Shown here: piece by piece, positions 1 through 9,161 of the stretch
Position numbering within the stretch: the stretch's first letter is position 1
How the letters are laid out: each line of letters starts with the position of its first letter
From: Calothrix sp. MO_167.B12
GTDB lineage: Bacteria; Cyanobacteriota; Cyanobacteriia; Cyanobacteriales; Nostocaceae
DNA: 64,000 bases
NCBI GenBank assembly: GCA_030066045.1
Contig: JASJCJ010000008.1
Span: 1-64,000, forward strand
Direction of reading: 5' to 3'
The notes under the pieces: generated by a model
Database searches by the model: none
The model's input: the letters and a program-made list of their open reading frames with translations, nothing else
Told to the model about the DNA's origin: nothing
Translations under genes and position numbers: made by a program

Positions 1-182
1 TGGAGACGTTCTGACGGGGACTGGTGACAGTCTAGTTAAGAGTCTAAGAAGCAGGAAAAAGGATGCACAGGCACGGATTTATCCTGCCTGGTAATATCCT
101 TTGAGAATCCCTGCGGATTTATCCCAGGGAGTACGTCAATTATTCATAACTGAAAAATGATAACCCTTGGCGTAAGGAGAAG

Positions 183-536
183 ATGATGAGCGATTTCCAT
201 GACTTTCTGAAACATCAATATGCATATGTTGCTGTGGGAGAATTTAAACCAGGTAAGTTTGAACAAGCCAAGAATCTTTATGAGCAGGCTGTTTCAACTT
301 ACACCCATGGATTTAAGGGAGCATACTTGCTGCAAGAACCGGGTACAGACAAAGGAATCGCCATCATTTTTTGGGAAAATCTAGAAGATATGCAAGCCAA
401 TCAAAGTGAGGCTTACCAAGCTATCTTGGATCAAATGAGTCCCTTGTTTACCCAAGCACCAAATACTTCCTTCTATGAACTAGTATGTGAAATTCATCCA
501 GAAGGCAAATCAGAGCCTGAGGTGATGAGTAATTAA
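183..536 (+). CDS. ABM-like small protein (dimeric alpha-beta barrel)
   Basis: A 117-residue cytosolic protein. The pattern of an N-terminal beta strand (YAYVAVGEFKPG), a helix (FEQAKNLYEQAV), a central strand (GAYLLQE), IAIIFWENLEDM and a later helix matches antibiotic-biosynthesis-monooxygenase-like ferredoxin-fold domains. Members include heme-degrading and quinone monooxygenases as well as many small proteins of unknown function. AAGGAG at 174-179 precedes two consecutive ATGs (183 and 186); the second has the better spacing. A strong hairpin follows at 558-596, so it is probably monocistronic. No catalytic residues can be assigned; the substrate is unknown. Confidence 0.6.
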   Translation: MMSDFHDFLKHQYAYVAVGEFKPGKFEQAKNLYEQAVSTYTHGFKGAYLLQEPGTDKGIAIIFWENLEDMQANQSEAYQAILDQMSPLFTQAPNTSFYELVCEIHPEGKSEPEVMSN

Positions 537-557
537 TTGCTTTTTAGTAAAACCTTC

Positions 558-600
558 GACAATGACAGTAACTGACTTTAACAGTTTGTCATTGTCTTAT
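558..600 (+). terminator. Hairpin terminator-like structure after the ABM-like gene
   Basis: A ten-base arm GACAATGACA at 558-567 pairs exactly with TGTCATTGTC at 587-596, and an inner AACTG/CAGTT pair extends the stem. A T-rich but interrupted run (TTATTATTA) follows. It lies 22 bp after the stop codon, which fits a transcription terminator. Confidence 0.55.
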
Positions 601-829
601 TATTAAATGTAAAAGTAACTACATAAATATTCATCTACCATTGGATATATCTTATGGTACAGCTCTTGAAAATCGAGGATGAGGGCAACGGGATTTTTTG
701 AGGTTTTGTTTTGATAATGTTTCAATTGCTTTTTCTGAAGGAGTTGGCGATCGCTAACTCCTATTTTCAGGTACAATCCAATACCATATCTGCAAAAAAT
801 CTATGACCTAGTGCCGTTGCGCGGAAGTC

Positions 830-957
830 ATACCAAGTTGCGTTCTATCATAGTAGTTCGAGTCAATGAGATTGCTTCCTACCCTGCGGGAACGCTAACA
901 GCGAACGTCGCAATGACTGGGTACTATCTTTGAATGCAACTTAGTATCAAAAGTCAA
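830..957. mobile_element. Small palindromic element (family D), copy 1
   Basis: About 128 bp bounded by imperfect inverted ends, ATACCAAGTTGCGTTC on the left and GAATGCAACTTAGTAT on the right. A second copy in opposite orientation lies at about 39938-40056 and shares the internal text 'caatctcattgact' and 'caaagatag'. There is no coding capacity. It is a MITE-like non-autonomous repeat lying in the 890 bp gap between the ABM-like gene and the acetate-CoA ligase gene. Confidence 0.55.
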
Positions 958-977
958 AAGTCAAAAGTCAAAAGTAT
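948..977. repeat. Tandem decamer repeat (TCAAAAGTCA type)
   Basis: Three tandem copies of a ten-base unit, aaaagtcaaa in phase, directly abut the right end of the family D element. This is a microsatellite-like cyanobacterial intergenic repeat with no visible function. Confidence 0.6.
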
Positions 978-1034
978 TGTGTTCTCTAGCTTTGACCTTT
1001 TATAAAGGGTTGGTTTATTTCCGCCAACCTGTAC

Positions 1035-1167
1035 TACTCCCTTCGGTGCTATTAAATTACCGAAAAATTGTAGGCGCTTGTTGAGGGACGAAACCCAGCA
1101 TATCGTTGGGTTTTACTTCGTTTAACCCAACCTACGTTATAGGTAATCTTCTGCCGGGAAGGGAGTA
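1035..1167. mobile_element. Small palindromic element (family B), copy 1
   Basis: About 133 bp with terminal inverted repeats TACTCCCTTC and GAAGGGAGTA. The interior holds the 'caacccaacctac' motif. A longer copy in opposite orientation lies at 46463-46664 and shares both ends and the 'cggcagaagattacctataacg' border. It is a non-coding MITE-like element. The remaining intergenic DNA up to the acetate-CoA ligase gene shows only an A-rich repeat (atccaaaatctaaaat) at 1327-1357. Confidence 0.55.
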
Positions 1168-1423
1168 GTTATATTAATTGCGTGCGGGTATTATCTAAAT
1201 TGGTGATATCCATCATGGTAATGGTACGCAGAGATTAGTACTGAGGAATACTTGGTTCAATATTATACTATTAAGAAAATAATGAGACAGATGGATTTGT
1301 AGAACACAGACACAGAAGGTGATTCTCAATCCAAAATCTAAAATCTAAAATCCAAAATGGTATTACTTCCTCACAAGTTTCTCAACAATTGTTCCTAATC
1401 TGAAGCCAGAGTTCTAAAAAGTC

Positions 1424-4174
1424 ATGGAGTCTTCGATCGCATTTACCACAGATCCCGCCTACGATATTCTGCGCTCTGAACGTCAACCCCTGGGTGCGAT
1501 TTTCGCGCCGAAAACTGTAGCTGTGATTGGTGCCAGTGATAAACCCGGGAGTGTGGGAAGAACCCTGCTCTGGAATCTCATTGGTAATCCCTTTGGGGGT
1601 ACGGTGTATCCGGTAAACCCGAAACATCACAGTGTTATGGGTATTAAAGCGTACCCAACTATTGCAGATGTACCTGAACCCGTGGACTTGGCGATTATTG
1701 CCACCCCCGCCCCCACAGTCCCTGGAATTGTCCGTGATTGTGTTACGGCCGGGGTCAAGGGGGCGGTAATTGTCTCCGCCGGTTTTAAGGAAATTGGTAC
1801 TCAGGGCATTGAGCTAGAGCAACAAATATTACAAGAAGCCCGGAAAGGAAGACTGAGAATCATTGGTCCTAACTGCTTGGGAGTGATGAATCCCCATACC
1901 GCCCTAAATGCTACCTTTGCCAGTGTTATGGCTCGTCCTGGGAAAGTTGGTTTCATTAGTCAAAGTGGTGCTTTGTGTACCTCCATCCTCGACTGGAGCT
2001 TGCGGGAAAATGTCGGGTTTAGTGCCTTTATTTCTATCGGTTCCATGCTGGATGTGGGTTGGGGTGACTTAATTTATTACCTTGGTGATGACCCCCACAC
2101 CCAAAGTATTGTGATTTACATGGAATCTGTGGGGGATGCGCGATCGTTTTTCTCTGCCGCCAGGGAAGTTGCCCTCACCAAGCCAATTATTGTCATCAAA
2201 GCTGGGCGCACGGAAGCCGCCGCCAAAGCCTCTGCTTCCCACACGGGGGCACTCACAGGCAGTGATGAAGTCCTAGACGCGGCGTTTCGCCGTTGTGGTG
2301 TGCTACGGGTAACAAAAATTTCCGAACTGTTCAACATGGCGGAGGTATTAGCAAAACAGCCCCGTCCCCAAGGACCCCGCCTAACTATTATTACCAATGC
2401 CGGAGGACCAGGGGTACTAGCAACGGATTTCCTGATTACTACTGGGGGGAAGCTAGCAGAACTTTCTCAACCAACCCAAGCATCCCTCAACCAGGTTCTA
2501 CCACCCTACTGGAGTCATAACAATCCCATTGACATTTTAGGAGATGCCGATCCCCAGCGTTATACCAATACCATCGAGATTGCCGCCAAAGACCCCAACA
2601 GTGATGGCTTGCTGGTAATTTTAACTCCCCAGGCAATGACCGATCCTACCCAAACAGCTGAACGCCTTAAAGATGAAATTGGAAAACAGCAATCCCGTAC
2701 CAAAAAGCCCATTCTAGCAACTTGGATGGGTGGTGCAGAAATCATGGCGGGGGAAGAAATTCTCAACCGTGCTAGCATCCCCACCTATCCCTACCCAGAT
2801 TCAGCCGCCCGTGTATTTACTTATATGTGGCAGTATAGTTATAATCTCCAGGGCATCTATGAAACCCCCGTACTGTTAGCGGATCGGGATGGTATACCCA
2901 ACCGGATTATTGTAGACAAAATCATTACCACGGCTCGTCAAGCAGGTAGAACTATTCTCACAGAATTGGAATCAAAGCAAATCCTGGCAGCATACGGTAT
3001 TGCCAGCATTCCTGCTGGTGTGTCCACCACGGAAGACGAGGCGGTAGACTGTGCTAACTCCCTTGGTTATCCGGTGGTTGTTAAGCTCCTGTCGAAAACA
3101 ATTACCCATAAAACCGATGTGGGTGGGGTGCAGCTAAACCTTACCGATGCTGAAGCTGTGCGTTGGGCTTACCGCACCATTAAAGCGTCTGTAGGGGAAA
3201 AGGTTGGTGCCGAACATTTTTTGGGCGTGACTGTACAACCAATGGTTCATCTAGACGGTGGGTATGAATTAATTATTGGTAGCAGCATTGACCCCCAATT
3301 TGGGCCTGTATTGTTATTTGGTGCAGGGGGACAACTGGTAGAAGTATTTCAAGATCGAGCGATCGCTTTACCTCCCCTCAATACTACCCTAGCACGGCGG
3401 ATGATGGAACAAACCCGCATTTATAAAGCATTGCTAGGAATCAGGGGGCGATCGCCAATAAATATGGCATCATTGGAAGAGCTACTGGTGCGTTTTTCCC
3501 AATTGGTAGTGGAGCAACCTTGGATTCAGGAAATTGATATCAATCCCTTGCTAGCAACACCGGAGAAATTAATTGCTTTAGATGCCCGGATTGTTCTCCA
3601 ACCACCAGAGCTTGAGTCACAACAGCTGCCAAAACTAGCAATTCGCCCCTATCCCACCCAATATGCCGCACCTTGGACCATGAAAGACGGGACTATCGTT
3701 ACTATCCGTCCCATCCGTCCCGAAGATGAACCCCTAGTAGTAAAATTCCATCAAACTTTATCAGAGCAAAGCGTTTATTTTCGTTACTTCCACTTAATGA
3801 AACTGAGTCAACGCATTGCCCACGAACGGCTGATGCGTCTGTGCTTTATTGACTATGACCGAGAAATGGCACTAGTTGCAGACTATAAAGATCCAGACAC
3901 TGGCAACCACGAAATCCTGGCTGTGGGGCGTTTGAGTCAATTGCATGGTGTGAGTGAGGCAGAATTTGCCTTACTAGTCAGCGATACATACCAGCGTCAA
4001 GGCTTGGGTACAGAGTTACTACGCCGATTATTGGAAGTGGGAAGACATGAGCAAATTCGATGTATTACTGCTGACATTTTGCCAGAAAATGCCGCAATGC
4101 AACGAGTGTGTGAAAAAGTTGGCTTTCAACTGCATCGTACTTTTGATTCAGTCAAAGCAAAAATTGAACTTTAA
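1424..4174 (+). CDS. Acetate-CoA ligase (ADP-forming)/GNAT fusion, Pat-like acyltransferase
   Basis: A 916-residue cytosolic protein with full NDP-forming acyl-CoA synthetase architecture: CoA-binding domain (about 25-150, [10 protein letters not shown]), succinyl-CoA-ligase-like domains (to about 460) with the phospho-histidine loop SHTGALTG (His273), and an ATP-grasp domain (about 485-705). A C-terminal GNAT acetyltransferase follows (about 725-916, core [11 protein letters not shown]). Such fusions either make acetyl-CoA and ADP-type products or act as protein lysine acetyltransferases like Pat. His273 is present, so ligase activity is plausible. It stands alone, with long repeat-filled gaps on both sides. 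Its TAA stop abuts a MITE-like element at 4174. Confidence 0.88.
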   Translation: MESSIAFTTDPAYDILRSERQPLGAIFAPKTVAVIGASDKPGSVGRTLLWNLIGNPFGGTVYPVNPKHHSVMGIKAYPTIADVPEPVDLAIIATPAPTVPGIVRDCVTAGVKGAVIVSAGFKEIGTQGIELEQQILQEARKGRLRIIGPNCLGVMNPHTALNATFASVMARPGKVGFISQSGALCTSILDWSLRENVGFSAFISIGSMLDVGWGDLIYYLGDDPHTQSIVIYMESVGDARSFFSAAREVALTKPIIVIKAGRTEAAAKASASHTGALTGSDEVLDAAFRRCGVLRVTKISELFNMAEVLAKQPRPQGPRLTIITNAGGPGVLATDFLITTGGKLAELSQPTQASLNQVLPPYWSHNNPIDILGDADPQRYTNTIEIAAKDPNSDGLLVILTPQAMTDPTQTAERLKDEIGKQQSRTKKPILATWMGGAEIMAGEEILNRASIPTYPYPDSAARVFTYMWQYSYNLQGIYETPVLLADRDGIPNRIIVDKIITTARQAGRTILTELESKQILAAYGIASIPAGVSTTEDEAVDCANSLGYPVVVKLLSKTITHKTDVGGVQLNLTDAEAVRWAYRTIKASVGEKVGAEHFLGVTVQPMVHLDGGYELIIGSSIDPQFGPVLLFGAGGQLVEVFQDRAIALPPLNTTLARRMMEQTRIYKALLGIRGRSPINMASLEELLVRFSQLVVEQPWIQEIDINPLLATPEKLIALDARIVLQPPELESQQLPKLAIRPYPTQYAAPWTMKDGTIVTIRPIRPEDEPLVVKFHQTLSEQSVYFRYFHLMKLSQRIAHERLMRLCFIDYDREMALVADYKDPDTGNHEILAVGRLSQLHGVSEAEFALLVSDTYQRQGLGTELLRRLLEVGRHEQIRCITADILPENAAMQRVCEKVGFQLHRTFDSVKAKIEL

Positions 4175-4353
4175 CCCTCTCCTTAATAAGGATGCTGCTG
4201 GCGAATTGGGTGCAAGACCCCTCATTTATCCACAAATTGGTTGGTTCCAGACGTAGCATTGCTACGTCTCTACATCTGGTGGGATGGCGAAAAATCATTA
4301 TGTGAGGGGCAATACCCCTGATTCGTCATTGGTATCCTTAATAAGGAGAGGGT
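4174..4353. mobile_element. MITE-like element with perfect 20-bp terminal inverted repeats (family C)
   Basis: ACCCTCTCCTTAATAAGGAT at 4174-4193 is an exact inverted match to 4334-4353, giving a non-coding element of about 180 bp. Its first base is the last base of the upstream gene's TAA stop codon. A shortened relative starts at 37723 and shares 'ggatgctgctggcgaat' next to the end. The interior has 'acgtagcattgctacgtc', a second small palindrome. After the element, up to the ComFB-like gene, only ordinary AT-rich DNA is seen. Confidence 0.75.
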
Positions 4354-4488
4354 AACCCAGGCGGGTGAGGTATAAAAATAAAGTGGGCAGTGCCCACCCT
4401 ACTAAATCTTGTTGATACTGTGCCCTTTCCCTGTTTAGATATTTTTTGATTGTTAGTTCCTCACACATATATTAATTAATCAAACATA

Positions 4489-4845
4489 TTAACCAAACCA
4501 ATGAGAAGGTTCTAATCTCGGATCAACTTCTTCGGGAATTTGCTGACTAACCTCTTCTTCTTTTTGACGGATGATGCTCTCAATTTCTTCCTGAATTAAA
4601 GCTTCTAGACAAAACTTTTCCTGAGGAGAAAAAGGCAAAGATTTAATCCCAAAGCATGGTATTTGTTCTTCTTCTACCACCACATAACGACTAGATACTC
4701 GACTCAGTATATGAGCTATTAACTCTTGGCGTAAGTTGGGAATTGAGAAAGCCTGTTGATAGGGATGATCGGGATAAGTTTCCAGGATATCTTCAATTAC
4801 CGTCACCACTGCTGGTAATGTTAAGTTGATAATTATTTTCGTCAT
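4489..4845 (-). CDS. ComFB-family protein
   Basis: A 118-residue soluble protein. It has the ComFB pattern: an N-terminal helix ending in a conserved acidic stretch (VVTVIEDILETYPDHP), then ELIAHILSRVSSRYVVVEEEQ. The last word resembles the family's 'LNxxPPrYvtse'. The C-terminal half is a charged helix (EEIESIIRQKEEEVSQQ). Late-competence ComFB was named in Bacillus; cyanobacterial relatives are reported as small second-messenger-binding regulators, but nothing here shows ligand or target. No operon partner is present. The gene lies between two MITE-rich gaps. The family call is by pattern only. Confidence 0.6.
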   Translation of the reverse strand: MTKIIINLTLPAVVTVIEDILETYPDHPYQQAFSIPNLRQELIAHILSRVSSRYVVVEEEQIPCFGIKSLPFSPQEKFCLEALIQEEIESIIRQKEEEVSQQIPEEVDPRLEPSHWFG

Positions 4846-4925
4846 ATTATAGTCCCCTCTCTCTATCTTTACTCCTTAGGTGTCGCACCTGTATTTATAT
4901 ATAGGAATCCGGTTTGATTTTTGAC

Positions 4926-5048
4926 AGGATTTACGCAATTGTCACAAGCGGTGGTTGGTGCATGACGTTATAAGTCTTATTGCTACGTTCAAATATTCTC
5001 GCAATGTCACGTACCCTACAGTAAATATATGCCAGTTGCGTAAGTCCT
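4926..5048. mobile_element. Family A MITE, shortened copy
   Basis: The ends AGGATTTACGCAATTGTC and GTTGCGTAAGTCCT are the family A terminal inverted repeats. This copy is inverted relative to those at 30330 and 46125 and lacks about 40 bp of the interior. It sits inside the composite nest at 4900-5391. Confidence 0.65.
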
Positions 5049-5071
5049 ATTTGAATAAAATTAGGTATCTG

Positions 5072-5205
5072 TAGTGGATTGACATAGCTAAAATGGTGCA
5101 ATAGGTGTAAGTTGGGTTGAAGAATGAAACCCAACACCAGTAAAGCTTTGTTGGGTTTCCCTATCGCTCAACCCAACCTACATTTTTAGGCGTGTCAGTC
5201 CAGTA
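5072..5205. mobile_element. Family E palindromic element, copy 1
   Basis: The ends TAGTGGATTGACA and TGTCAGTCCAGTA are imperfect inverted repeats, and the interior is a long snapback made of GTTGGGTTGA and TCAACCCAACCTAC. Other copies: 15650-15773, 33414-33570 and 35380-35520. It is non-coding. Confidence 0.6.
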
Positions 5206-5634
5206 GGGTGCGTTATGACTTTAGTCTTTAGCGTTCGCGCAGCGTGTGCTTTGCACTTAGCCATGCCCGTAGACGCGCACCGGCTTGCCGCAGGCTAGGG
5301 CTATACGCGCCAAAACCCTTACAGCATGGTGCGTTACGCTATGCGATAACACACCCTACCTGTTTTTCAAAAATCAAATAGTAATCCTATAATTTTCTAA
5401 GTACAGATACACTCCCCCTCCTATTCAGGATAGAGTAAAAATTTGAGGAACTTGTGAGGAGTACAATTCAGATGCAGATTTGATGACTCGCGGGCATTGA
5501 GGTCCCTAACTTCTATCCTAGGAATTTTTACAATGTACAGATCTTGATTCAGAAGTCGAGAATCTGTTATCTAGCTCTCATAACTAATCAAACTTAGACA
5601 TGGGTTCAATCCAAAATCTAAAATCCAAAATTTA

Positions 5635-7131
5635 ATGACAAGTTTACGCCTTGCTGAAATTAGCAAAAGTTTTGGTTCTTTTGTTGCTAATGATAGTATT
5701 AATTTACAGATAGAATCGGGAAAAATACACGCTATTTTAGGAGAGAATGGTGCAGGTAAAACAACTTTAATGAATATTGTCAGTGGTATTTATCAACCAG
5801 ATTCTGGTCAAATTTACTTGCAAGAAAAGCCGGTAAAAATTACTTCTACCCATACAGCTATTGAATTGGGAATTGGCATGATTCACCAACATTTCATGCT
5901 AGTACCTCAATTGAGCGTCACAGAAAATATTATTCTGGGCACAAAGAATCAATGGTGGTTAAATCTCAGACAGAAACAAGCAGAAATTACAGCTTTATCC
6001 CAAAATTATGGTTTAGAAATTGAACCCTGCGCCCAAGTTATAAACTTACCCGTTGGTGTACAACAAAGGGTAGAAATTCTCAAGGTTTTGTATCGTCAAG
6101 CGAAAATTTTAATTTTAGATGAACCAACGGCAGTACTTACACCAAAGGAAGTCAACTCTTTAATTCGTATTCTCAAACAATTAGCTGCTGCTGGGAAAAC
6201 GATTATTTTTATCAGCCACAAGTTAGAAGAAGTAATGAATCTTTGCGATACGGTGACAGTATTACGTCGGGGGAAAGTAGTAGGCAATACAAATATTCAA
6301 AATACCACATCCCCAGAATTAGCAGCTTTGATGGTGGGCAGAGATGTTTGTTTGCAAATTGATAAAGCTCCAGTTTCTCTAGGAAATACTGTATTATCAG
6401 TGGAGAATTTGCAAGTTTTAGATAGTCGGGGTGTCACTGCTGTTAGGGATGTTTCTCTACAACTACGAGCAGGAGAAATTTTAGGAATTGCTGGGGTTGA
6501 TGGCAATGGACAAAGGGAATTAGCAGATGCTATTTGTGGTTTAATACAGATAAAACAAGGGAATATTAATTATCCTCATCTCGATAAAAAAAGAAAAATA
6601 AGCAATAATTCAAGCCGAATGATGGGTGTAGGTTATATTCCAGAAGATAGGCAAAAAATGGGATTAATATTACAATTTAGTATTGCTGATAATTTGATTT
6701 TAAAACTTTTTCAAAAAATACCTTTTTGCCGTTGGTTTTTGTTAAATTATCCCATAATTAAACAAAATGCCACATCTGCAATTAATGATTTTGATATTCG
6801 GGCAATTTCTGGGGATATTCAAGTAAATCAACTATCAGGGGGAAATCAGCAAAAGGTAGTATTAGCCAGGGAATTGGGGGGAGAACCTCAATTAATCGTA
6901 GCCATGCAACCCACAAGAGGGTTAGATGTAGGTGCCATAGAAGCAGTACAGCGACGACTATTGGCAGAAAAGGAACGAGGGGCAGGGATTTTATATATTT
7001 CTACCGAATTAGAAGAAATAATGGCAATGAGCGATCGCATTGCGGTAATGTATCAAGGTGAGTTTGTTGGTGTGTTGGATGCTAGTACGGCAACGGTGGA
7101 AGAGGTTGGGTTTTTGATGGTTGGTGGTTGA
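5635..7131 (+). CDS. ABC transporter ATPase with two ABC domains (nucleoside/simple-sugar BMP type)
   Basis: A 498-residue peripheral membrane ATPase with two cassettes. The first has Walker A GENGAGKTT (36-44), signature LPVGVQQR and Walker B ILILDEPT. The second is degenerate (GVDGNGQREL in the Walker A place), with signature LSGGNQQKVVLARE and a Walker B ending in MQPTRGLDVG. This layout is that of RbsA/YufO/NupO ATPases, which energise import of nucleosides or simple sugars with two permeases and a BMP-family lipoprotein. None of those partners is adjacent. The start ATG at 5635 has no clear Shine-Dalgarno. Its stop lies at the first unit of a heptamer repeat tract. Confidence 0.88.
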   Translation: MTSLRLAEISKSFGSFVANDSINLQIESGKIHAILGENGAGKTTLMNIVSGIYQPDSGQIYLQEKPVKITSTHTAIELGIGMIHQHFMLVPQLSVTENIILGTKNQWWLNLRQKQAEITALSQNYGLEIEPCAQVINLPVGVQQRVEILKVLYRQAKILILDEPTAVLTPKEVNSLIRILKQLAAAGKTIIFISHKLEEVMNLCDTVTVLRRGKVVGNTNIQNTTSPELAALMVGRDVCLQIDKAPVSLGNTVLSVENLQVLDSRGVTAVRDVSLQLRAGEILGIAGVDGNGQRELADAICGLIQIKQGNINYPHLDKKRKISNNSSRMMGVGYIPEDRQKMGLILQFSIADNLILKLFQKIPFCRWFLLNYPIIKQNATSAINDFDIRAISGDIQVNQLSGGNQQKVVLARELGGEPQLIVAMQPTRGLDVGAIEAVQRRLLAEKERGAGILYISTELEEIMAMSDRIAVMYQGEFVGVLDASTATVEEVGFLMVGG

Positions 7132-7262
7132 CAGTTGACGGTTGACGGTTGACGGTTGACAGTTGATGGTTGGTGGTTGACAGTTGACGGTTGACGGTTG
7201 ACGGTTGACAGTTGACGGTTGACAGTTGACGGTTGACGGTTGACGGTTGTTAGTTGACAGTT
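7125..7262. repeat. Heptanucleotide tandem repeat tract (GTTGACG/GTTGACA)
   Basis: About 18 head-to-tail copies of a seven-base unit, mostly GTTGACG or GTTGACA with a few variants (GTTGATG, GTTGGTG). Short runs of the same unit recur near 10661-10690. Heptamer tandem repeats (STRR) are known from heterocystous cyanobacteria. The tract begins at the stop codon of the ABC gene. Confidence 0.9.
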
Positions 7263-7267
7263 TTTAA

Positions 7268-7347
7268 TTCATCACTCCTTCACTCCTTCCCTCCTTCCCT
7301 CCTTCCCTCCTTCCCTCCTTCCCTCCTCCCCTCCTTCCCTCCTCCTC
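7268..7347. repeat. Polypyrimidine octamer tract (CCCTCCTT)n
   Basis: A nearly pure C/T run of about 80 bases with an eight-base period (CCCTCCTT), ending 35 bp before the start of the next gene. It encodes no plausible protein, although it can be read as a Ser/Pro-rich in-frame extension of the downstream gene. Confidence 0.9.
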
Positions 7348-7382
7348 TGTCTGATTCAAAACACCCAAAAAGGAATATAACA

Positions 7383-8930
7383 GTGATACAAACAGATGTA
7401 GTGATTATTGGTAGTGGAATTGGGGGATTGAGCTGTGCGGCATTGCTAGCAAGATATGGCTTTGATGTTATTGTCTGCGAAAGCCACTCTATCCCTGGTG
7501 GTGCAGCACATGGTTTTACACGCAATGGTTTTAAATTTGACTCAGGCCCATCTCTGTATTCAGGCTTATCCTCCAGCCCTTCCCCCAATCCCTTACGCCA
7601 AGTATTAGATGCCATTGGCGAAGATGTACAGTGGGCAACATACGATACATGGGGCTGTTGTCTGCCGTCAGGTGATTTTGATACCTCCGTAGGCGCTGAC
7701 CAATTTTGTCAGGTGCTGCAAAGGTTACGGGGTGAGTCAGCTGTGGCTCAATGGCGCGAATTACAACGAATCATGACTCCTTTGGCAAAGGCTGCCGTCG
7801 CCATTCCCCCGGCTGCTATCCGCTTTGATTGGGGGGCGATGATAACTATGGGTCAATTTATGCCCTCCCTGGCAATGCAGATTGGTAATGTGGCGAAATT
7901 AACAGGTCCTTTCAGTCAAATTATGGATGGAGTTATCCAAGACCCATTTATTCAAAACTGGCTGGATTTGCTGTGTTTTCTCTTGTCTGGACTCCCTGCG
8001 AATGGCACTATTGCTGCGGAAGTGGCGTTTATGTTTGCCGAATGGTACAAACCAGGGGTGGTGTTAGATTATCCCGTGGGCGGTAGTGGAGCAATTGTCA
8101 ACGCCCTGGTGCGGGGGTTGGAAAAACGTGGCGGCAAGTTAATATTGGGCGATCGCGTCGAAAAAATAATAGTCAATAATAATACGGCAGTTGGGGTATA
8201 TTTGCGGAGTGGCAAGGAAATCAAGGCAAGTCAGGCAGTGATTAGCAATGCTTCCGTATGGGATACCTTGAAACTCATACCCCATGAGGTATTACCCCAG
8301 AGATTTCGAGAACAGCGACAAGCAACCCCCGAATGTGATAGTTTTATGCACCTGCATCTAGGTATTGATGCCCAGGATATTAGGTCAGATTTAGCCTGTC
8401 ACTACATTGTGGTTAATGATTGGCAACGGGGGGTTGCAGCACCTCAAAATGTGGTTTTGGTATCCATTCCATCAGTCATTGATCCATCTCTCGCACCGCC
8501 GGGTAAACACGTAATTCATGCCTACACACCAGGTAATGAACCATATAGCCTATGGTCAGGGATGAACCGTAATAGTCAAGAGTATGCACAACAAAAGCAA
8601 GCCCGTGCAGAAGTGATGTGGCAAGCATTGCAAAGAATTATACCAGATATCCGCGATCGCTGTGAAGTGACAATGGTAGGTACGCCCCTCACCCACGAAC
8701 GTTTTTTAAGCAGACATCGCGGTTCCTATGGTCCCGCCATTCGGGCTGGGAAGGGTATATTTCCCGGTGGGACTACACCTGTGCGGGGATTATTGTGTTG
8801 TGGTGACTCAACCTTTCCCGGTATTGGTTTACCCGCTGTCGCCGCCAGTGGGATGATGGCAGCAAATACCCTGGCATCGGTGCAGCAACATTTACAAATG
8901 CTGAAAGATATTAGATTAAGTAATAAGTAA
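7383..8930 (+). CDS. Carotenoid isomerase/phytoene desaturase-like FAD oxidoreductase
   Basis: About 515 residues from a GTG start at 7383, preceded by AAAAGGAA at good spacing. An upstream ATG at 7254 would only add a Ser/Pro-rich translation of the octamer tract, so it is rejected. The N-terminus is a Rossmann FAD site (VVIIGSGIGGLSCAALLARY), with IPGGAAHGF next. The C-terminal FAD motif is LLCCGDSTFPGIGLPAVAASG, as in CrtISO, CrtI and related flavoproteins. Family members isomerise or desaturate carotenoids at membranes. It is probably a paralogue of CrtH rather than CrtH itself. No other carotenoid gene is nearby. Confidence 0.78.
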   Translation: MIQTDVVIIGSGIGGLSCAALLARYGFDVIVCESHSIPGGAAHGFTRNGFKFDSGPSLYSGLSSSPSPNPLRQVLDAIGEDVQWATYDTWGCCLPSGDFDTSVGADQFCQVLQRLRGESAVAQWRELQRIMTPLAKAAVAIPPAAIRFDWGAMITMGQFMPSLAMQIGNVAKLTGPFSQIMDGVIQDPFIQNWLDLLCFLLSGLPANGTIAAEVAFMFAEWYKPGVVLDYPVGGSGAIVNALVRGLEKRGGKLILGDRVEKIIVNNNTAVGVYLRSGKEIKASQAVISNASVWDTLKLIPHEVLPQRFREQRQATPECDSFMHLHLGIDAQDIRSDLACHYIVVNDWQRGVAAPQNVVLVSIPSVIDPSLAPPGKHVIHAYTPGNEPYSLWSGMNRNSQEYAQQKQARAEVMWQALQRIIPDIRDRCEVTMVGTPLTHERFLSRHRGSYGPAIRAGKGIFPGGTTPVRGLLCCGDSTFPGIGLPAVAASGMMAANTLASVQQHLQMLKDIRLSNK

Positions 8931-9160
8931 GAAGTAATAAGTAATAAGTAGGGATGGCTGAATAGCTTTAAAACGGGAGCATCCCAAATGTTGAAATTTG
9001 TAGTGCGGGCCGGAAAGCCCGCTTTGTATATCAAGGGAGCAAGATGCTCCCACTACAGCACATTTTTGAAAAATTGGGATGCTCCCGGGGCTAACTTGAA
9101 AAAAGTCGCACACGGGGTGAAGTCGGGGATCTAAACAGTTAATAATTCTAAATTCTTCAT
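8922..9160. repeat. Intergenic repeats: AAGTAATAAGT decamers and 'gggagcaagatgctccc' snapbacks
   Basis: The DNA between the flavoprotein gene and the convergent HNH gene has a short tandem array of ten-base AAGTAATAAG-like units (8922-8950). A G+C-rich segment follows with the palindromes 'gggccggaaagccc' and 'gggagcaagatgctccc' (about 8995-9090). The same words recur near 15470, 26150, 27530 and 56640. Confidence 0.6.
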
Positions 9161-9161
9161 T

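Larger units (their letters stand above)
4900..5391. mobile_element. Composite nest of small inverted-repeat elements (family G outer ends)
   Basis: The outer ends TATAGGAATCCGGTTTGATT (4900-4919) and a matching inverted end (about 5367-5391, TCAAAAATCAAATAGTAATC) bracket about 490 bp. Inside lie a family A MITE (4926-5048) and a family E element (5072-5205), then a G+C-rich stretch with small palindromes (gcgttacgctatgcgataac). A minimal family G copy of 100 bp lies at 56148-56247, and left arms occur near 33381 and 35337. No coding capacity was found. From 5392 to 5634 only repeat-like AT-rich DNA is seen, including 'ttctatcctaggaat' shared with 41069-41083. Confidence 0.55.

Noticed and set aside
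7254-7382. N-terminal extension of the carotenoid-isomerase-like protein
   Set aside because: It is Ser/Pro text from the polypyrimidine tract. The GTG at 7383 has a proper Shine-Dalgarno and the FAD motif follows at once.
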